64,000 bases of DNA, taken from contig NZ_JAUEPL010000013.1 in NCBI RefSeq assembly GCF_030406405.1, positions 1 through 64,000 of the forward strand, read 5' to 3'. A program made the translations under genes and the position numbers. The notes under the pieces are model-generated. The model saw nothing but the letters and a program-made list of their open reading frames with translations. It had not been told where the DNA came from and searched no databases. This DNA comes from Streptomyces ficellus. Its GTDB lineage: Bacteria; Actinomycetota; Actinomycetes; Streptomycetales; Streptomycetaceae. The stretch's first letter is position 1. Every line of letters begins with the position of its first letter. This document shows, piece by piece, positions 11,297 to 19,731 of the stretch.

Positions 11297-12142
11297 TCAC
11301 CGCGCTGAGACCACGACGCCCAGCAGCCCCGGCCCGGTGTGCGCGCCGATCACCGCGCCCACCTCGCTGACGTGCAGGTCGGCAAGGCCCGGGACCCGTT
11401 CGCGCAGCCGGTCGGCGAGGGCGGTGGCCCGCTCCGGGGCCGCGAGGTGGTGCACTGCGATGTCCACCGGGCTCGCGCCCGCCCGGTCGGCGACGATCTC
11501 CTCCAGCCGGGCGATGGCCTTCGACGCCGTGCGCACCTTCTCCCGGAGCTCGATCCGCCCGCCCTCCAGTTCCAGCAGCGGTTTCACGGCGAGCGCGGAG
11601 CCCAGCAGCGCCTGCGCCGCGCCGATGCGGCCTCCCCGGCGCAGATACTCCAGCGTGTCGACGTAGAAGTACGCGGAAGTCCCGGCGGCCCGCTTCTCCG
11701 CCGCGGCGACCACCTCGTCCAGCGTGCCGGCCGCCTCTGCCGCCTCGGCGGCCGCCAGCGCGCAGAAGCCCAGCGCCATGGCGACCATCCCGGTGTCGAC
11801 GACCCGTACCGGCACCGCCGCCTCCTTGGCGGCCAGCAGCGCGGCGTCATACGTCCCGGAGAACTCGGCGGACAGATGCAGCGACACGATGCCGGTGGCG
11901 CCCTTCTCGGCCGCCGCCCGGTAGGCCGCGGCGAACACCTCGGGGCTGGGCCTGGAGGTGGTCACGGACTGCCGTTTCTGGAGCGCGAGGGCGAGCGAGC
12001 GAGCCGAGATCTCGGTGCCCTCCTCAAGGGCCCGGTCGCCGAGAACGACCGTCAGCGGCACCGCGGTGATACCGTGCCGCTCCATCGTCTGCGGCGGCAG
12101 GTAGGCCGTTGAATCGGTGACGATCGCGACATGGCGGGACAT
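11297..12142 (-). CDS. DegV family fatty-acid-binding protein
   Basis: A 281-residue two-domain protein. Signatures are VTDSTAYLPP at the N-terminus, TSRPSPEVF near residue 60, LSAEFSGTYDAALLA near 85 and VDTGMVAMALGFCALAAAEAA near 115. DegV proteins bind a single fatty acid and, in some bacteria, feed a fatty-acid kinase (FakA); no kinase gene is adjacent here. The length is normal for the family. It sits between comEA and a membrane coiled-coil gene, all on the minus strand with gaps of 66-110 bases, so co-transcription is possible but not shown. Confidence 0.92.
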   Translation of the reverse strand: MSRHVAIVTDSTAYLPPQTMERHGITAVPLTVVLGDRALEEGTEISARSLALALQKRQSVTTSRPSPEVFAAAYRAAAEKGATGIVSLHLSAEFSGTYDAALLAAKEAAVPVRVVDTGMVAMALGFCALAAAEAAEAAGTLDEVVAAAEKRAAGTSAYFYVDTLEYLRRGGRIGAAQALLGSALAVKPLLELEGGRIELREKVRTASKAIARLEEIVADRAGASPVDIAVHHLAAPERATALADRLRERVPGLADLHVSEVGAVIGAHTGPGLLGVVVSAR

Positions 12143-12208
12143 GACCGGGAGGGTACCCCGGAGGGGGCTCCGTACGGCAGCCCGCCCCCGTCTCTTGATC
12201 GGATCGGG

Positions 12209-12967
12209 TCAGTTCGTGGTTTCGGGACGGGCCGACTTCTGCCAGGAGTAGAACGTCTGCTGCCGTGGGTCGCGTCCGGTGATCTCCCTGGGCGACCCGT
12301 CCCCGTCGACGTGGCCACCGCCACCGGCGGCCGATGACGACACCTGCCCCGGTGCCGCTCCCGAACCCGCGGCCGTCTGCGCTTCCGACTCCGCCTCCGC
12401 CCAGGAGAGGTCGTCCTGCTCGCGCGCGGACCAGTGCCGCAACGCCCCGGCCTCCACGTCGATCTGCGCGCTCAGCGTCGCCAGGTCGTCGTCCGCGAAC
12501 TTCCGGGCCCGGTCGCGGGCCGCCCACCGCAACGCGTCCGCCGAGTGGGTGATCCGCTCCGTGCGCTCACGCAGCTCGCCGAGCTGCGCGGCGACCCTGG
12601 CGCGGTCCGGGTCCCGCTCCATCCGCTTGAGGTCCGCGTCGAGTTCGTGCCCGTGCGCGCTGAGCCGCCGGAACAGCTCCAGGGACTCCTTGAGCGAGGC
12701 GTCCTCCGCCACGCCCGCCTCCAGCGCGTCCTGGGTGGCCCGCATCGAGGTGCGCAGCGACAGCCGCAGCTGCGCCAGTTCGGCCGTCACCCCGCCCGGC
12801 CCGTAGCTCTTCGCCCGCAAGGTGGTGTCCTCGACGGTGCGTCGTGCCTGTGTGATCGTGCGGTCGACCCCGCGCTTCGCGGCCTTGACCGCCTTGACGC
12901 TCACGTACACCCCCAGCGCGACGAAGGCGACGAAGAGCAGCGCCAGAATCAGGAAGGCGTCTTCCAT
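12209..12967 (-). CDS. Membrane-anchored coiled-coil protein, unknown function
   Basis: A 252-residue protein. One hydrophobic helix at residues 4-24 (FLILALLFVAFVALGVYVSV) is followed by a basic patch and a long charged, heptad-rich region at about 35-185 (repeated Leu/Ala with Arg/Glu/Asp). The tail is flexible and Gly/Ser-rich and ends QQTFYSWQKSARPETTN. The topology suggests an N-terminal anchor with a long helical domain. I do not recognise a named family. ATG 12967 has GGGGACTTC just upstream. Confidence 0.75.
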   Translation of the reverse strand: MEDAFLILALLFVAFVALGVYVSVKAVKAAKRGVDRTITQARRTVEDTTLRAKSYGPGGVTAELAQLRLSLRTSMRATQDALEAGVAEDASLKESLELFRRLSAHGHELDADLKRMERDPDRARVAAQLGELRERTERITHSADALRWAARDRARKFADDDLATLSAQIDVEAGALRHWSAREQDDLSWAEAESEAQTAAGSGAAPGQVSSSAAGGGGHVDGDGSPREITGRDPRQQTFYSWQKSARPETTN

Positions 12968-13036
12968 GAAGTCCCCTCGATGTCGCTCGGTGCGGTGCCG
13001 GACGCGCTCGTCCGTCGTTCCTCAACGGTAAACGGA

Positions 13037-13079
13037 ACGGGCAGGCCGAGGGTTCCATCGGAACCCCCAACCTGCCCGT
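13037..13079 (-). terminator. Hairpin downstream of leuS
   Basis: The outer stem ACGGGCAGG (13037-13045) pairs with 13071-13079, and an inner stem GGGTTCC/GGAACCC (13050-13056 and 13060-13066) sits inside it. It lies about 110 bases beyond the leuS stop and 70 bases before the next gene. Confidence 0.75.
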
Positions 13080-13086
13080 AGGGGTA

Positions 13087-13196
13087 ATCACCCAGGTGCC
13101 ACCCCGGGGTCCCCCTCGGTGTCATCACCCACGTGCCACCCCGGGTGTGTCACCGCCCACGTGTCGCTCCCTGTGCGACGCCGGGCGTCACGCCGG
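13087..13196. repeat. Degenerate direct repeats at the leuS 3' end
   Basis: Three diverged copies of TCACCCACGTGCCACCCCGGG start near 13087, 13124 and 13150. A 12-bp duplication (CCCGGCGTGACG/CCCGGCGTCGCA read on the minus strand) contains the leuS stop codon itself. Confidence 0.6.
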
Positions 13197-16055
13197 GACG
13201 ATGTTCACCAGCTTCGGCGCCCGCACGATCACCTTGCGGATGCCGGCGCCGCCCAGGGCCGCGACGACGCCCGCGTCGGCCAGGGCCAGCGCCTCCAGCT
13301 CCGCGTCGGTGATGGACGGCGAGACCTCCAGCCGCGCCTTGACCTTGCCCTTGACCTGGACGACGCAGGTGACGGTCTCGTCCACGACGTACGCCGGGTC
13401 GGCGACCGGGAAGGGCTGGTGGACCACGGAGTCGGTGTGGCCCAGCTTGTGCCACAGCTCCTCGGCGATGTGCGGGGCCAGCGGCGCGACCAGCAGCACC
13501 AGCCGCTCGGCCACCGACCGCGACACCGGGCCGCCCGTCTTGGTCAGGTGGTTGTTCAGCTCGGTGACCTTGGCGATCGCCGTGTTGAACCGCATCGCGG
13601 CCATGTCCTGGGACACACCGTCGATGGCCTTGTGCAGGGCACGCAGCGTGTCCTCGTCGGGCTCGCTGTCGACGACGGTGACCTCACCGGTCGACTCGTC
13701 GACGACGTTGCGCCACAGACGCTGCAGCAGCCGGTACTGGCCCACCACCGCGCGCGTGTCCCACGGCCGCGACACGTCCAGGGGGCCCATGGCCATCTCG
13801 TACAGGCGCAGCGTGTCCGCCCCGTACTCGGCGCAGATCTCGTCCGGGGTCACCGCGTTCTTCAGGGACTTGCCCATCTTGCCCAGGACGCGGCTGACCT
13901 TCTCGCCCTGGTACCAGAACGCGCCGTCACGCTCCTCGACCTCGGCGGCCGGTACGGCGATACCGCGCGCGTCCCGGTAGACGAAGGCCTGGATCATGCC
14001 CTGGTTGTACAGCTTGTGGAAGGGCTCGGCCGAGGAGACGTGGCCCAGGTCGTACAGCACCTTGGACCAGAACCGGGCGTACAGCAGGTGCAGTACGGCG
14101 TGCTCGGCGCCGCCCACGTACAGGTCGACGCCGCCGTGGGGCTGCCCCTCGCGCGGGCCCATCCAGTAGCGCTCGATCTCGGGGTCGACCAGCCGCTCGT
14201 CGTTGTGCGGGTCCAGGTAGCGCAGCTCGTACCAGCAGGAACCGGCCCAGTTGGGCATGGTGTTGGTCTCGCGCCGGTACTTCTTGGGGCCGTCGCCCAG
14301 GTCCAGCGTGACGTTGACCCAGTCCTCGTTGCGCGACAGCGGCGTCTCGGGCTGGGTGTCGGCGTCGTCGGGGTCGAAGGTGCGCGGCGAGTAGTCGTCG
14401 ACCTCGGGCAGCTCCAGCGGCAGCATCGACTCGGGCAGCGCGTGGGCGATGCCGTCCTCGTCGTAGACGATCGGGAAGGGCTCGCCCCAGTACCGCTGGC
14501 GGCTGAACAGCCAGTCGCGCAGCCGGAAGTTGACGGTGCCCTCGCCGATGCCCTGCTCGGTCAGCCACTCGGTGATCTTGGCCTTGGCCTCGACGACGCC
14601 CAGGCCGTCCAGCGAGAGGGCCTCGCTCGACGAGTTGACGATCTTCGCGTCGTACGAGTCGAAGGCGTCGTCCCACGTCGAGGGGTCGGTGCCGCGGTCG
14701 TCCGACGGCTCGACGACGCAGCGCATGGGCAGCTCGAAGGCGCGCGCGAAGGCGAAGTCGCGGGTGTCGTGCGCCGGCACGGCCATGATCGCGCCGGTGC
14801 CGTAGCCCATCAGGACGTAGTCGGCGACGAAGACCGGGACGCGGTCCCCGCTGACCGGGTTGATGGCGTACGCGCCGGTGAAGACGCCGGTCTTCTCCTT
14901 GGCGTCGGCCTGCCGCTCGACGTCGGACTTGGCGGCGGCCTGCTTGCGGTAGGCGTCGACGGCCTCGGCCGGGGTGGCGTACCCGCCCGTCCAGACGTCG
15001 TGCGTGCCCTCGGGCCAGGCGTCGGGCACGATCTTGCCGACCAGATCGTGCTCGGGCGCCAGGACCATGTAGGTGGCGCCGAACAGGGTGTCCTGGCGGG
15101 TGGTGAAGACGGTGATCGCCTCGTCGCCGACGGGGAAGTCGACGCGAGCGCCCTCGGAGCGGCCGATCCAGTTGCGCTGCTGCAGCTTGATGGCCTCGGG
15201 CCAGTCCAGTGCGTCCAGGTCGTCCAGCAGCCGGTCCGCGTAGGCGGTGATGCGCATGTTCCACTGGCGCAGCTTCGCCTTGAAGACGGGGTAGTTGCCG
15301 CGCTCGGAGCGGCCCTCGGCGGTGACCTCCTCGTTGGCCAGTACGGTGCCCAGCCCGGGGCACCAGTTGACCGGCGCGTCCGAGGCGTACGCCAGGCGGT
15401 ACTGGCCCAGCACGTCGGCGCGCTCGGTGGCGGTCAGCTCGCTCCACGCGCGCGTGGAGCCGGGTACGGAGCGCTCACCGCTTTCGAACTGGGCGACCAG
15501 GTCGGCGATCGGGCGGGCCTTCTTCGCCTCCTCGTCGTACCAGGAGTTGAAGATCTGCAGGAAGATCCACTGGGTCCACTTGTAGTAGTCCGGGTCCATC
15601 GTGGCGAAGGAGCGGCGCTTGTCGTGGCCCAGGCCCAGCCGGCGCAGCTGGACCTTCATGTTCTCGATGTTCGCCTCGGTCGACACGCGCGGGTGCGTGC
15701 CGGTCTGCACGGCGTACTGCTCGGCGGGCAGGCCGAAGGCGTCGAAGCCCAGCGTGTGCAGGACGTTGTGGCCGGTCATGCGCTGGTGGCGGGCGAAGAC
15801 GTCGGTGGCGATGTAGCCCAGGGGGTGGCCGACGTGCAGGCCCGCGCCCGAGGGGTAGGGGAACATGTCCATGATGAACTTCTTGGGGCGGGCGACGACG
15901 GCCGGGTCACCGGCCAGGTCACCGCTCGGGTTGGGCGTCTCGTACGTCCCCTCGGCGTCCCAGAAGTCCTGCCAGCGTGCCTCGATGTCGGCGGCCATGG
16001 CAGCCGTGTAACGATGCGGGGCTGCTGCCTCGGCAGCAGAATTCGTCTCGCTCAT
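13188..16055 (-). CDS. leuS: Leucyl-tRNA synthetase
   Basis: A 955-residue class I synthetase that charges tRNA-Leu. The HIGH motif appears as HVGHPLG in [16 protein letters not shown]. The CP1 editing insertion is present ([21 protein letters not shown], and the [18 protein letters not shown] editing pocket). The KMSKS loop reads KMGKS in [15 protein letters not shown], followed by the anticodon-binding helical domain. ATG 16055 ([11 protein letters not shown]) is preferred to the in-frame upstream start at 16088, because the latter lies inside the leader terminator region. Expression is probably controlled by the leader peptide and terminator at 16091-16201. Confidence 0.97.
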   Translation of the reverse strand: MSETNSAAEAAAPHRYTAAMAADIEARWQDFWDAEGTYETPNPSGDLAGDPAVVARPKKFIMDMFPYPSGAGLHVGHPLGYIATDVFARHQRMTGHNVLHTLGFDAFGLPAEQYAVQTGTHPRVSTEANIENMKVQLRRLGLGHDKRRSFATMDPDYYKWTQWIFLQIFNSWYDEEAKKARPIADLVAQFESGERSVPGSTRAWSELTATERADVLGQYRLAYASDAPVNWCPGLGTVLANEEVTAEGRSERGNYPVFKAKLRQWNMRITAYADRLLDDLDALDWPEAIKLQQRNWIGRSEGARVDFPVGDEAITVFTTRQDTLFGATYMVLAPEHDLVGKIVPDAWPEGTHDVWTGGYATPAEAVDAYRKQAAAKSDVERQADAKEKTGVFTGAYAINPVSGDRVPVFVADYVLMGYGTGAIMAVPAHDTRDFAFARAFELPMRCVVEPSDDRGTDPSTWDDAFDSYDAKIVNSSSEALSLDGLGVVEAKAKITEWLTEQGIGEGTVNFRLRDWLFSRQRYWGEPFPIVYDEDGIAHALPESMLPLELPEVDDYSPRTFDPDDADTQPETPLSRNEDWVNVTLDLGDGPKKYRRETNTMPNWAGSCWYELRYLDPHNDERLVDPEIERYWMGPREGQPHGGVDLYVGGAEHAVLHLLYARFWSKVLYDLGHVSSAEPFHKLYNQGMIQAFVYRDARGIAVPAAEVEERDGAFWYQGEKVSRVLGKMGKSLKNAVTPDEICAEYGADTLRLYEMAMGPLDVSRPWDTRAVVGQYRLLQRLWRNVVDESTGEVTVVDSEPDEDTLRALHKAIDGVSQDMAAMRFNTAIAKVTELNNHLTKTGGPVSRSVAERLVLLVAPLAPHIAEELWHKLGHTDSVVHQPFPVADPAYVVDETVTCVVQVKGKVKARLEVSPSITDAELEALALADAGVVAALGGAGIRKVIVRAPKLVNIVPA

Positions 16056-16090
16056 GATCCTTGAAGCTCCATCGATCGTCTCTGCCACGA

Positions 16091-16118
16091 AATGAAAAAT
16101 CCCCTCGCACAGGAGGGG
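16091..16118 (-). terminator. Leader terminator (attenuator) upstream of leuS
   Basis: On the minus strand CCCCTC-CTGTGC-GAGGGG is followed directly by ATTTTTCATTT, a G+C stem with a true U-run, rare in this genome. It ends 36 bases before the leuS ATG and 45 bases after the leader peptide stop. A competing pairing is possible between GCCGCGC at the leader stop and GCGCGGC just upstream of the terminator stem, so ribosome position could decide which structure forms. Confidence 0.8.
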
Positions 16119-16132
16119 ACGCCGCGCCGATT

Positions 16133-16156
16133 CCGACCGGATGTTTCATCCGTCGG
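16133..16156 (-). promoter_or_regulatory. Leader hairpin between the leuS leader peptide and terminator
   Basis: CGGATG (16138-16143) pairs with CATCCG (16147-16152) around a TTT loop, and CCGA/TCGG flanks extend the stem past one bulged base. It is probably the pause or mutually exclusive hairpin of the attenuator. Confidence 0.6.
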
Positions 16157-16162
16157 GACTGA

Positions 16163-16201
16163 TCAGCGCGGCTCGCTAAGCAGAAGGCGTACGGCACGCA
16201 T
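16163..16201 (-). CDS. leuS leader peptide MRAVRLLLSEPR (attenuation)
   Basis: A 12-codon reading frame, ATG 16201 to TGA 16163, contains three consecutive leucine codons (CTT CTG CTT) and lies immediately upstream of a hairpin (16133-16156) and the U-run terminator. This is the classic arrangement for ribosome-mediated attenuation: stalling at Leu codons when charged tRNA-Leu is scarce would favour leuS expression. The ribosome site is weak. The call rests on position, codon content and the terminator, not on a database match. Confidence 0.8.
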   Translation of the reverse strand: MRAVRLLLSEPR

Positions 16202-16301
16202 GGCGTCAGGGTACCGCAGCGCCCACAAGAGCCGCAGCGGCGTCCGGCGGGAGCCGTCCCGTGGGAGAGGTCCGGCGGGAGCCGTCCGGTGGATCGTGCG
16301 C

Positions 16302-16329
16302 TACGCCCAGTAACGGGTTACTGGGCGTA
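16302..16329. promoter_or_regulatory. 28-bp perfect palindrome between leuS and the redox operon
   Basis: Arms TACGCCCAGTAAC and its exact complement surround a GG centre. It lies 140 bases upstream of the plus-strand redox operon and 100 bases upstream of the leuS leader peptide. The size and the GTTACTGG half-sites resemble operators of TetR-type repressors, but no regulator gene is adjacent. Confidence 0.55.
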
Positions 16330-16468
16330 TCGGCCCTATACAGGGCAACCCCAGAGTCAGTTGCCGGCGGTTCCGAGCATTAAACGCTCAAAGCTCGTAC
16401 CGGTTGGTATGCGTCGACTTAGCATGCGGCCACGGGACCTCTTTTCCGCACCACTGGAGTCGCCCCCC

Positions 16469-17830
16469 ATGAACCCTCATCGCAAGATCCGCTCATCGCC
16501 CGCACTGCAGGCCGGTATGAGCAGGCCGGTACAGGGCGGGCTTTCCGCGGCTGCGCTGGTACTCATACCCGTGCTCGCGATCGGCGGGAGCGACAGCTTC
16601 CGGGCCGCCCTGGACTTCACCACCGGCGTCCTGTCCCTCGTGTCGCTCACGGCCTCCGTGGCATGGGGCCTGATCGCCACGGACCGGCTGCTGCTCTCCA
16701 CCCGCCACCGTCTGCTGGCCCAGGGCATCCACCGGGCCACCGCCGTGGCGTCCCTGGGCTTCCTCCTCCTGCACGCCACGGTCAAGGTCTCCCTCGGGCA
16801 CGTGGAGCTGATCGGGGCGCTCATCCCCTTCGGGCTCGGAGTCACCGGTACGTCCGGCCTGATCGGCTTCGGGTCCCTCGCCGGCCTCCTGATGGTGGTC
16901 GCCGCGTCCACCGGCGCGGCCCGCAGCGCCCTCGCGGGCCGTGGCAGCGTCGCGGCCCGCTGGCGGCCCCTGCACATGCTGGCCTACCCGGCCTGGTGCT
17001 CCGCGCTCATCCACGGCCTGTACGCGGGCCGCCCGGCGGCCACATGGGTGGTCGTCATGTACTGCCTCGCGCTCACCGGCGTCGCCGCCGCCGTCTCCGT
17101 ACGGCTGCTTCCCCTCCCCGTCCAGCGGCGCCTCGCGGACCGCCTCCTGGCGCTGCTCGGGCCGGGTACGGAGAAGGCGGGCCGCCGCGGCCGGAACCGG
17201 CGCGATCCGTCGGTGACCCCGCTGCCCGGCGCGTCGGACGTCAGCGCGTCGCTCGCGTACGAAACGGCCTCCGTCCCGTTCGCGCAGGACCTGCGGCGGG
17301 AGCCGGGCCCGCGCCCGGAGGCCCGGGACCGCCCGATCAGCCGGCCGCGCGAGCAGCCCCGGACCCTGACGCCGCCTTCCCCGCCGCTGTACGAACCGGA
17401 CTTCACCGCCGCGCCCCGGTACGAACCGGACTTCACCCCGCCCTCCTCCGTCCCGCCGGCCTTCCGCTCCTCTTCTTCCTCCCCCTTCCCCTCCCCCGCC
17501 GCCCCGGCCTTCCGTTCCGCCTCCTCGGCCACAGGGGCGGGGATATCGGCCGCCTACCGGGCCGTGTCCCTGGGCAACGCGACCGTGGGCGCCTCCGCCT
17601 CCCCCACCCAGGAGATCCCGTTCGCCGAACGCGTCCCCATGACGGAGGAGCTGTCCGTCGTCCCCGACGAGCCCGCGACCCGTCCCGGGTACTGGCCGAC
17701 CCCGTCCCCTCCGCCGCCCGCCCAGTCCCCCGCTCCGCCCTCGTACAGCCCCTCAGAGCCCGCACAGGGCCCCTTCCAGCAGCCGCCGGCCGGCGAGCCC
17801 TGGACCGCACCCGCAGGAGACCGCCCGTGA
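16469..17830 (+). CDS. Haem-b/ferric-reductase-like membrane protein with long Pro-rich tail
   Basis: A 453-residue protein from ATG 16469, with GGAG nine bases upstream. Residues about 25-210 form five to six membrane helices. Histidines sit in helices two, three and five (QGIHRATAVASLGFLLLHATV, and RPLHMLAYPAWCSALIHGLY), the layout of cytochrome b561/ferric-reductase-like domains that bind haem between paired histidines. Residues about 225-453 are a disordered Pro/Ser/Thr-rich tail with a duplicated YEPDFT motif. Its stop overlaps the GTG of the NuoF-like gene by four bases, implying that the two work together in electron transfer. The haem-binding call is inferred from helix and His pattern. 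Such Pro-rich tails are sometimes mislabelled as IF-2. Confidence 0.72.
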   Translation: MNPHRKIRSSPALQAGMSRPVQGGLSAAALVLIPVLAIGGSDSFRAALDFTTGVLSLVSLTASVAWGLIATDRLLLSTRHRLLAQGIHRATAVASLGFLLLHATVKVSLGHVELIGALIPFGLGVTGTSGLIGFGSLAGLLMVVAASTGAARSALAGRGSVAARWRPLHMLAYPAWCSALIHGLYAGRPAATWVVVMYCLALTGVAAAVSVRLLPLPVQRRLADRLLALLGPGTEKAGRRGRNRRDPSVTPLPGASDVSASLAYETASVPFAQDLRREPGPRPEARDRPISRPREQPRTLTPPSPPLYEPDFTAAPRYEPDFTPPSSVPPAFRSSSSSPFPSPAAPAFRSASSATGAGISAAYRAVSLGNATVGASASPTQEIPFAERVPMTEELSVVPDEPATRPGYWPTPSPPPPAQSPAPPSYSPSEPAQGPFQQPPAGEPWTAPAGDRP

Positions 17831-19410
17831 ACGCCCCGCTCCCCGACGTCCCCGAAGTCCGCGTCGTCGGCCTGCCCCAGCTCACCCAGGGCTTCGACCT
17901 CGTCGAGCGGCTGGACCTGCCGATGCACCTGAAGGTGCACGGCCCGCTCGAACCCATGGGGGGCGAGCGGCTGGCCCAGCTCGCCGACGACATAGCGCTG
18001 CGGGGGCGCGGCGGCGCCGGTTTCCCGTTCGGCAGGAAGCTGCGCGCGGTCGCCAAGGCGACCATACGGCGCGGGGTACGGCCGGTCGTCGTGGTCAACG
18101 GCAGCGAGGGAGAGCCCGCGTGCCGCAAGGACACGGTCCTGCTCAACCGCGCCCCGCACCTCATCCTGGACGGCGCCCTGCTGGCCGCCGAGGCGCTCGG
18201 CGCCCGCACCCTGATCGTCGCGGTGACCCGTAACTCCACGGAGATCTCCATCCGCGCCGCGCTCGCCGAGCGGGGCCTGTCCGACCGGCGCGGACAGCGG
18301 CTACGCGCGCGTGTCGTCCGCACTCCCGAACGCATGGTCTCCGGAGAGGCGTCCGCCGTGATCCGCGCCGCGGGCGGCGGCCCGGCCCTGCCGCCGGGCC
18401 GCCGCGAGCGCGCCGCCGAGTCCGGTGTCGGCGGCGCCCCGACGCTGCTGTCCAACGCGGAGACGTTCGCGCAGCTGGGCATCGCCGCCCGGATCGGCGC
18501 ACAGCGGTACGGCAACGCCGGCCTGGACACCGAACCGGGCACGGTCATGCTGACGATCTCCGGGGCGGTCGCACGGCCCATGGTGGTGGAGGTCCCGACC
18601 GGGGTGCCGCTGCGGTACGTCCTGCAGCTGGCCGGCGCCCCGCCGCTGCCCCAGGGCGTGCTGACCGGTGGCTACCACGGCAACTGGATCGACTCGGTGG
18701 CCGTGCACAACGCCGTCGTCTCACGCGAGTCCCTCGCGGCCGTGGGCGGCTCCCTGGGGGCGGGCGCGATCCTGCCGATCGGCCCGGAGACCTGCCCGCT
18801 GGGCGAGGCGCAGCGGGTGGCGAACTGGCTGGCTGCCGAGACGGCCGGGCAGTGCGGGCCGTGCCGGCTGGGCCTGCCGGCCGCGGCGGGGGGTCTGTCG
18901 GACGTCCTGAACGGTGGCGGCCCGGCCGCCCTGGAGGCGCTGCGCGAGGTCACCCAGGCCGTGAAGGGCCGGGGCGTGTGCAAGCACCCGGACGGGTCGG
19001 CGCGGTTCTTCAGCTCGACGCTGTCGGCGTTCACCGACGATCTCGCCGCGCACGTCCTGCACGGCGGCTGCGGCCGTCCGACGACCGGGGTGCTGCCGCT
19101 GCCCGCGCCGGGCTACCAGGACGCCGAGGAGTCGATCCCGAGCGGCGACAAGCTGGCCGTGGACTGGACGCTGTGCAAGGGCCACGGTTTGTGCGCGGAC
19201 ATCGTGCCGGAGCTGATCCGGATGGGCCGCGACGGCTACCCGGTGCTCGCCGACGCGTCGGTACCGGTCCACCTGCGCGACCGCGCGCAGCTGGCGATAC
19301 GCCGCTGCCCCGAGCTGGCGCTGCGCCTGGAACGTGCCCCTCAGCAGAGCCCCGACCGTCCCGCGCTGCCGGGCGCCAACCGCAAGGCCCTCGGCAGCGG
19401 CCGGGGTTGA
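17827..19410 (+). CDS. NuoF-like flavoprotein fused to a ferredoxin
   Basis: A 527-residue protein. The NuoF-type FMN/NADH region (GRGGAGFPFGRK, NGSEGEPACRKDTVLL, GVGGAPTLLSNAETFAQLG) is followed by a SLBB-like domain and the NuoF Fe-S region. The last 80 residues are a P450-type ferredoxin (CKGHGLC ... RRCPELAL, compatible with a 3Fe-4S cluster). In NuoF the cluster motif is SCGxCxPC plus a distant Cys. Here it reads ETAGQCGPCR ... GRGVCKHP, so the first of the four ligands is Ala. GTG 17827 overlaps the upstream stop (GTGA). It probably passes electrons between a nicotinamide or partner protein and the coupled membrane protein. It is not part of a nuo operon. Confidence 0.85.
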   Translation: MNAPLPDVPEVRVVGLPQLTQGFDLVERLDLPMHLKVHGPLEPMGGERLAQLADDIALRGRGGAGFPFGRKLRAVAKATIRRGVRPVVVVNGSEGEPACRKDTVLLNRAPHLILDGALLAAEALGARTLIVAVTRNSTEISIRAALAERGLSDRRGQRLRARVVRTPERMVSGEASAVIRAAGGGPALPPGRRERAAESGVGGAPTLLSNAETFAQLGIAARIGAQRYGNAGLDTEPGTVMLTISGAVARPMVVEVPTGVPLRYVLQLAGAPPLPQGVLTGGYHGNWIDSVAVHNAVVSRESLAAVGGSLGAGAILPIGPETCPLGEAQRVANWLAAETAGQCGPCRLGLPAAAGGLSDVLNGGGPAALEALREVTQAVKGRGVCKHPDGSARFFSSTLSAFTDDLAAHVLHGGCGRPTTGVLPLPAPGYQDAEESIPSGDKLAVDWTLCKGHGLCADIVPELIRMGRDGYPVLADASVPVHLRDRAQLAIRRCPELALRLERAPQQSPDRPALPGANRKALGSGRG

Positions 19411-19446
19411 CCGGAACAAGGACCGGAACACAAGGACCGGAACACA
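19407..19446. repeat. 14-bp tandem repeat beginning at the stop codon
   Basis: Units TTGACCGGAACA, AGGACCGGAACACA and AGGACCGGAACACA. The first unit contains the TGA of the NuoF-like gene. Confidence 0.85.
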
Positions 19447-19449
19447 AGG

Positions 19450-19480
19450 AGGCGGGCCATCCGATCCGGATGGCCCGCCT
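19450..19480. terminator. Bidirectional hairpin, redox operon / tRNA-Ala
   Basis: A perfect 13-bp stem (AGGCGGGCCATCC at 19450-19462 with 19468-19480) and a 5-base loop lie between the plus-strand redox operon and the minus-strand tRNA. Confidence 0.8.
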
Positions 19481-19491
19481 TCCACGTTCTG

Positions 19492-19564
19492 TGGAGCTAA
19501 GGAGAATTGAACTCCTGACCTCCTGCATGCCATGCAGGCGCTCTACCAACTGAGCTATAGCCCC
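19492..19564 (-). tRNA. tRNA-Ala (anticodon GGC)
   Basis: A 73-base cloverleaf. Acceptor GGGGCTA/TAGCTCC has discriminator A, the D-arm GCTC/GAGC encloses AGTTGGTA, and the anticodon stem CCTGC/GCAGG has loop ATGGCAT, giving anticodon GGC. The T-arm AGGAG/CTCCT encloses TTCAATT. CCA is not encoded. It is identical to the copy at 21584-21656. Confidence 0.97.
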
Positions 19565-19597
19565 TTGCGGTGTGTCGCGCTGCCGGAGTGTCCTCCC

Positions 19598-19640
19598 GGC
19601 TGCCGGGTTCCCCTGGCAGGCTTCCCTGGCGGGTTTCCCT
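19598..19640. repeat. 13-bp degenerate tandem repeat in the tRNA-Ala leader
   Basis: Three imperfect copies of a TGCCGGGTTCCC/TGGCAGGCTTCCC-type unit lie between the tRNA promoter and the mature tRNA 5' end. Confidence 0.6.
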
Positions 19641-19658
19641 CGCGGCGACACAGAGAAC

Positions 19659-19687
19659 ATTACACGCTCCCCCTGGTGGTTCACCAA
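19659..19687 (-). promoter_or_regulatory. Candidate promoter of tRNA-Ala
   Basis: On the minus strand TTGGTG (19687-19682) and TGTAAT (19664-19659) are spaced by 17 bases, a good vegetative promoter. It would give a 5' leader of about 85 bases to be trimmed from the tRNA. Confidence 0.5.
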
Positions 19688-19731
19688 ATCGTTTACGGTC
19701 GGTAGGGCTCTGGCCGGTAGCGTCGCCCTTC

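Noticed and set aside
13119..16064. 981-residue frame on the plus strand opposite leuS
   Set aside because: Antisense shadow produced by G+C codon bias; leuS motifs lie on the minus strand.
16056..16088. Upstream in-frame start for leuS
   Set aside because: It begins next to the leader terminator and adds residues with no family match; [11 protein letters not shown] at 16055 is better.
16091..16215. T-box riboswitch upstream of leuS
   Set aside because: No T-box consensus or specifier loop is seen, while a Leu-rich leader peptide explains the terminator.
17400..17830. Pro-rich region as translation initiation factor IF-2
   Set aside because: Only low-complexity similarity; the protein has a haem-like membrane domain and no GTPase motifs.
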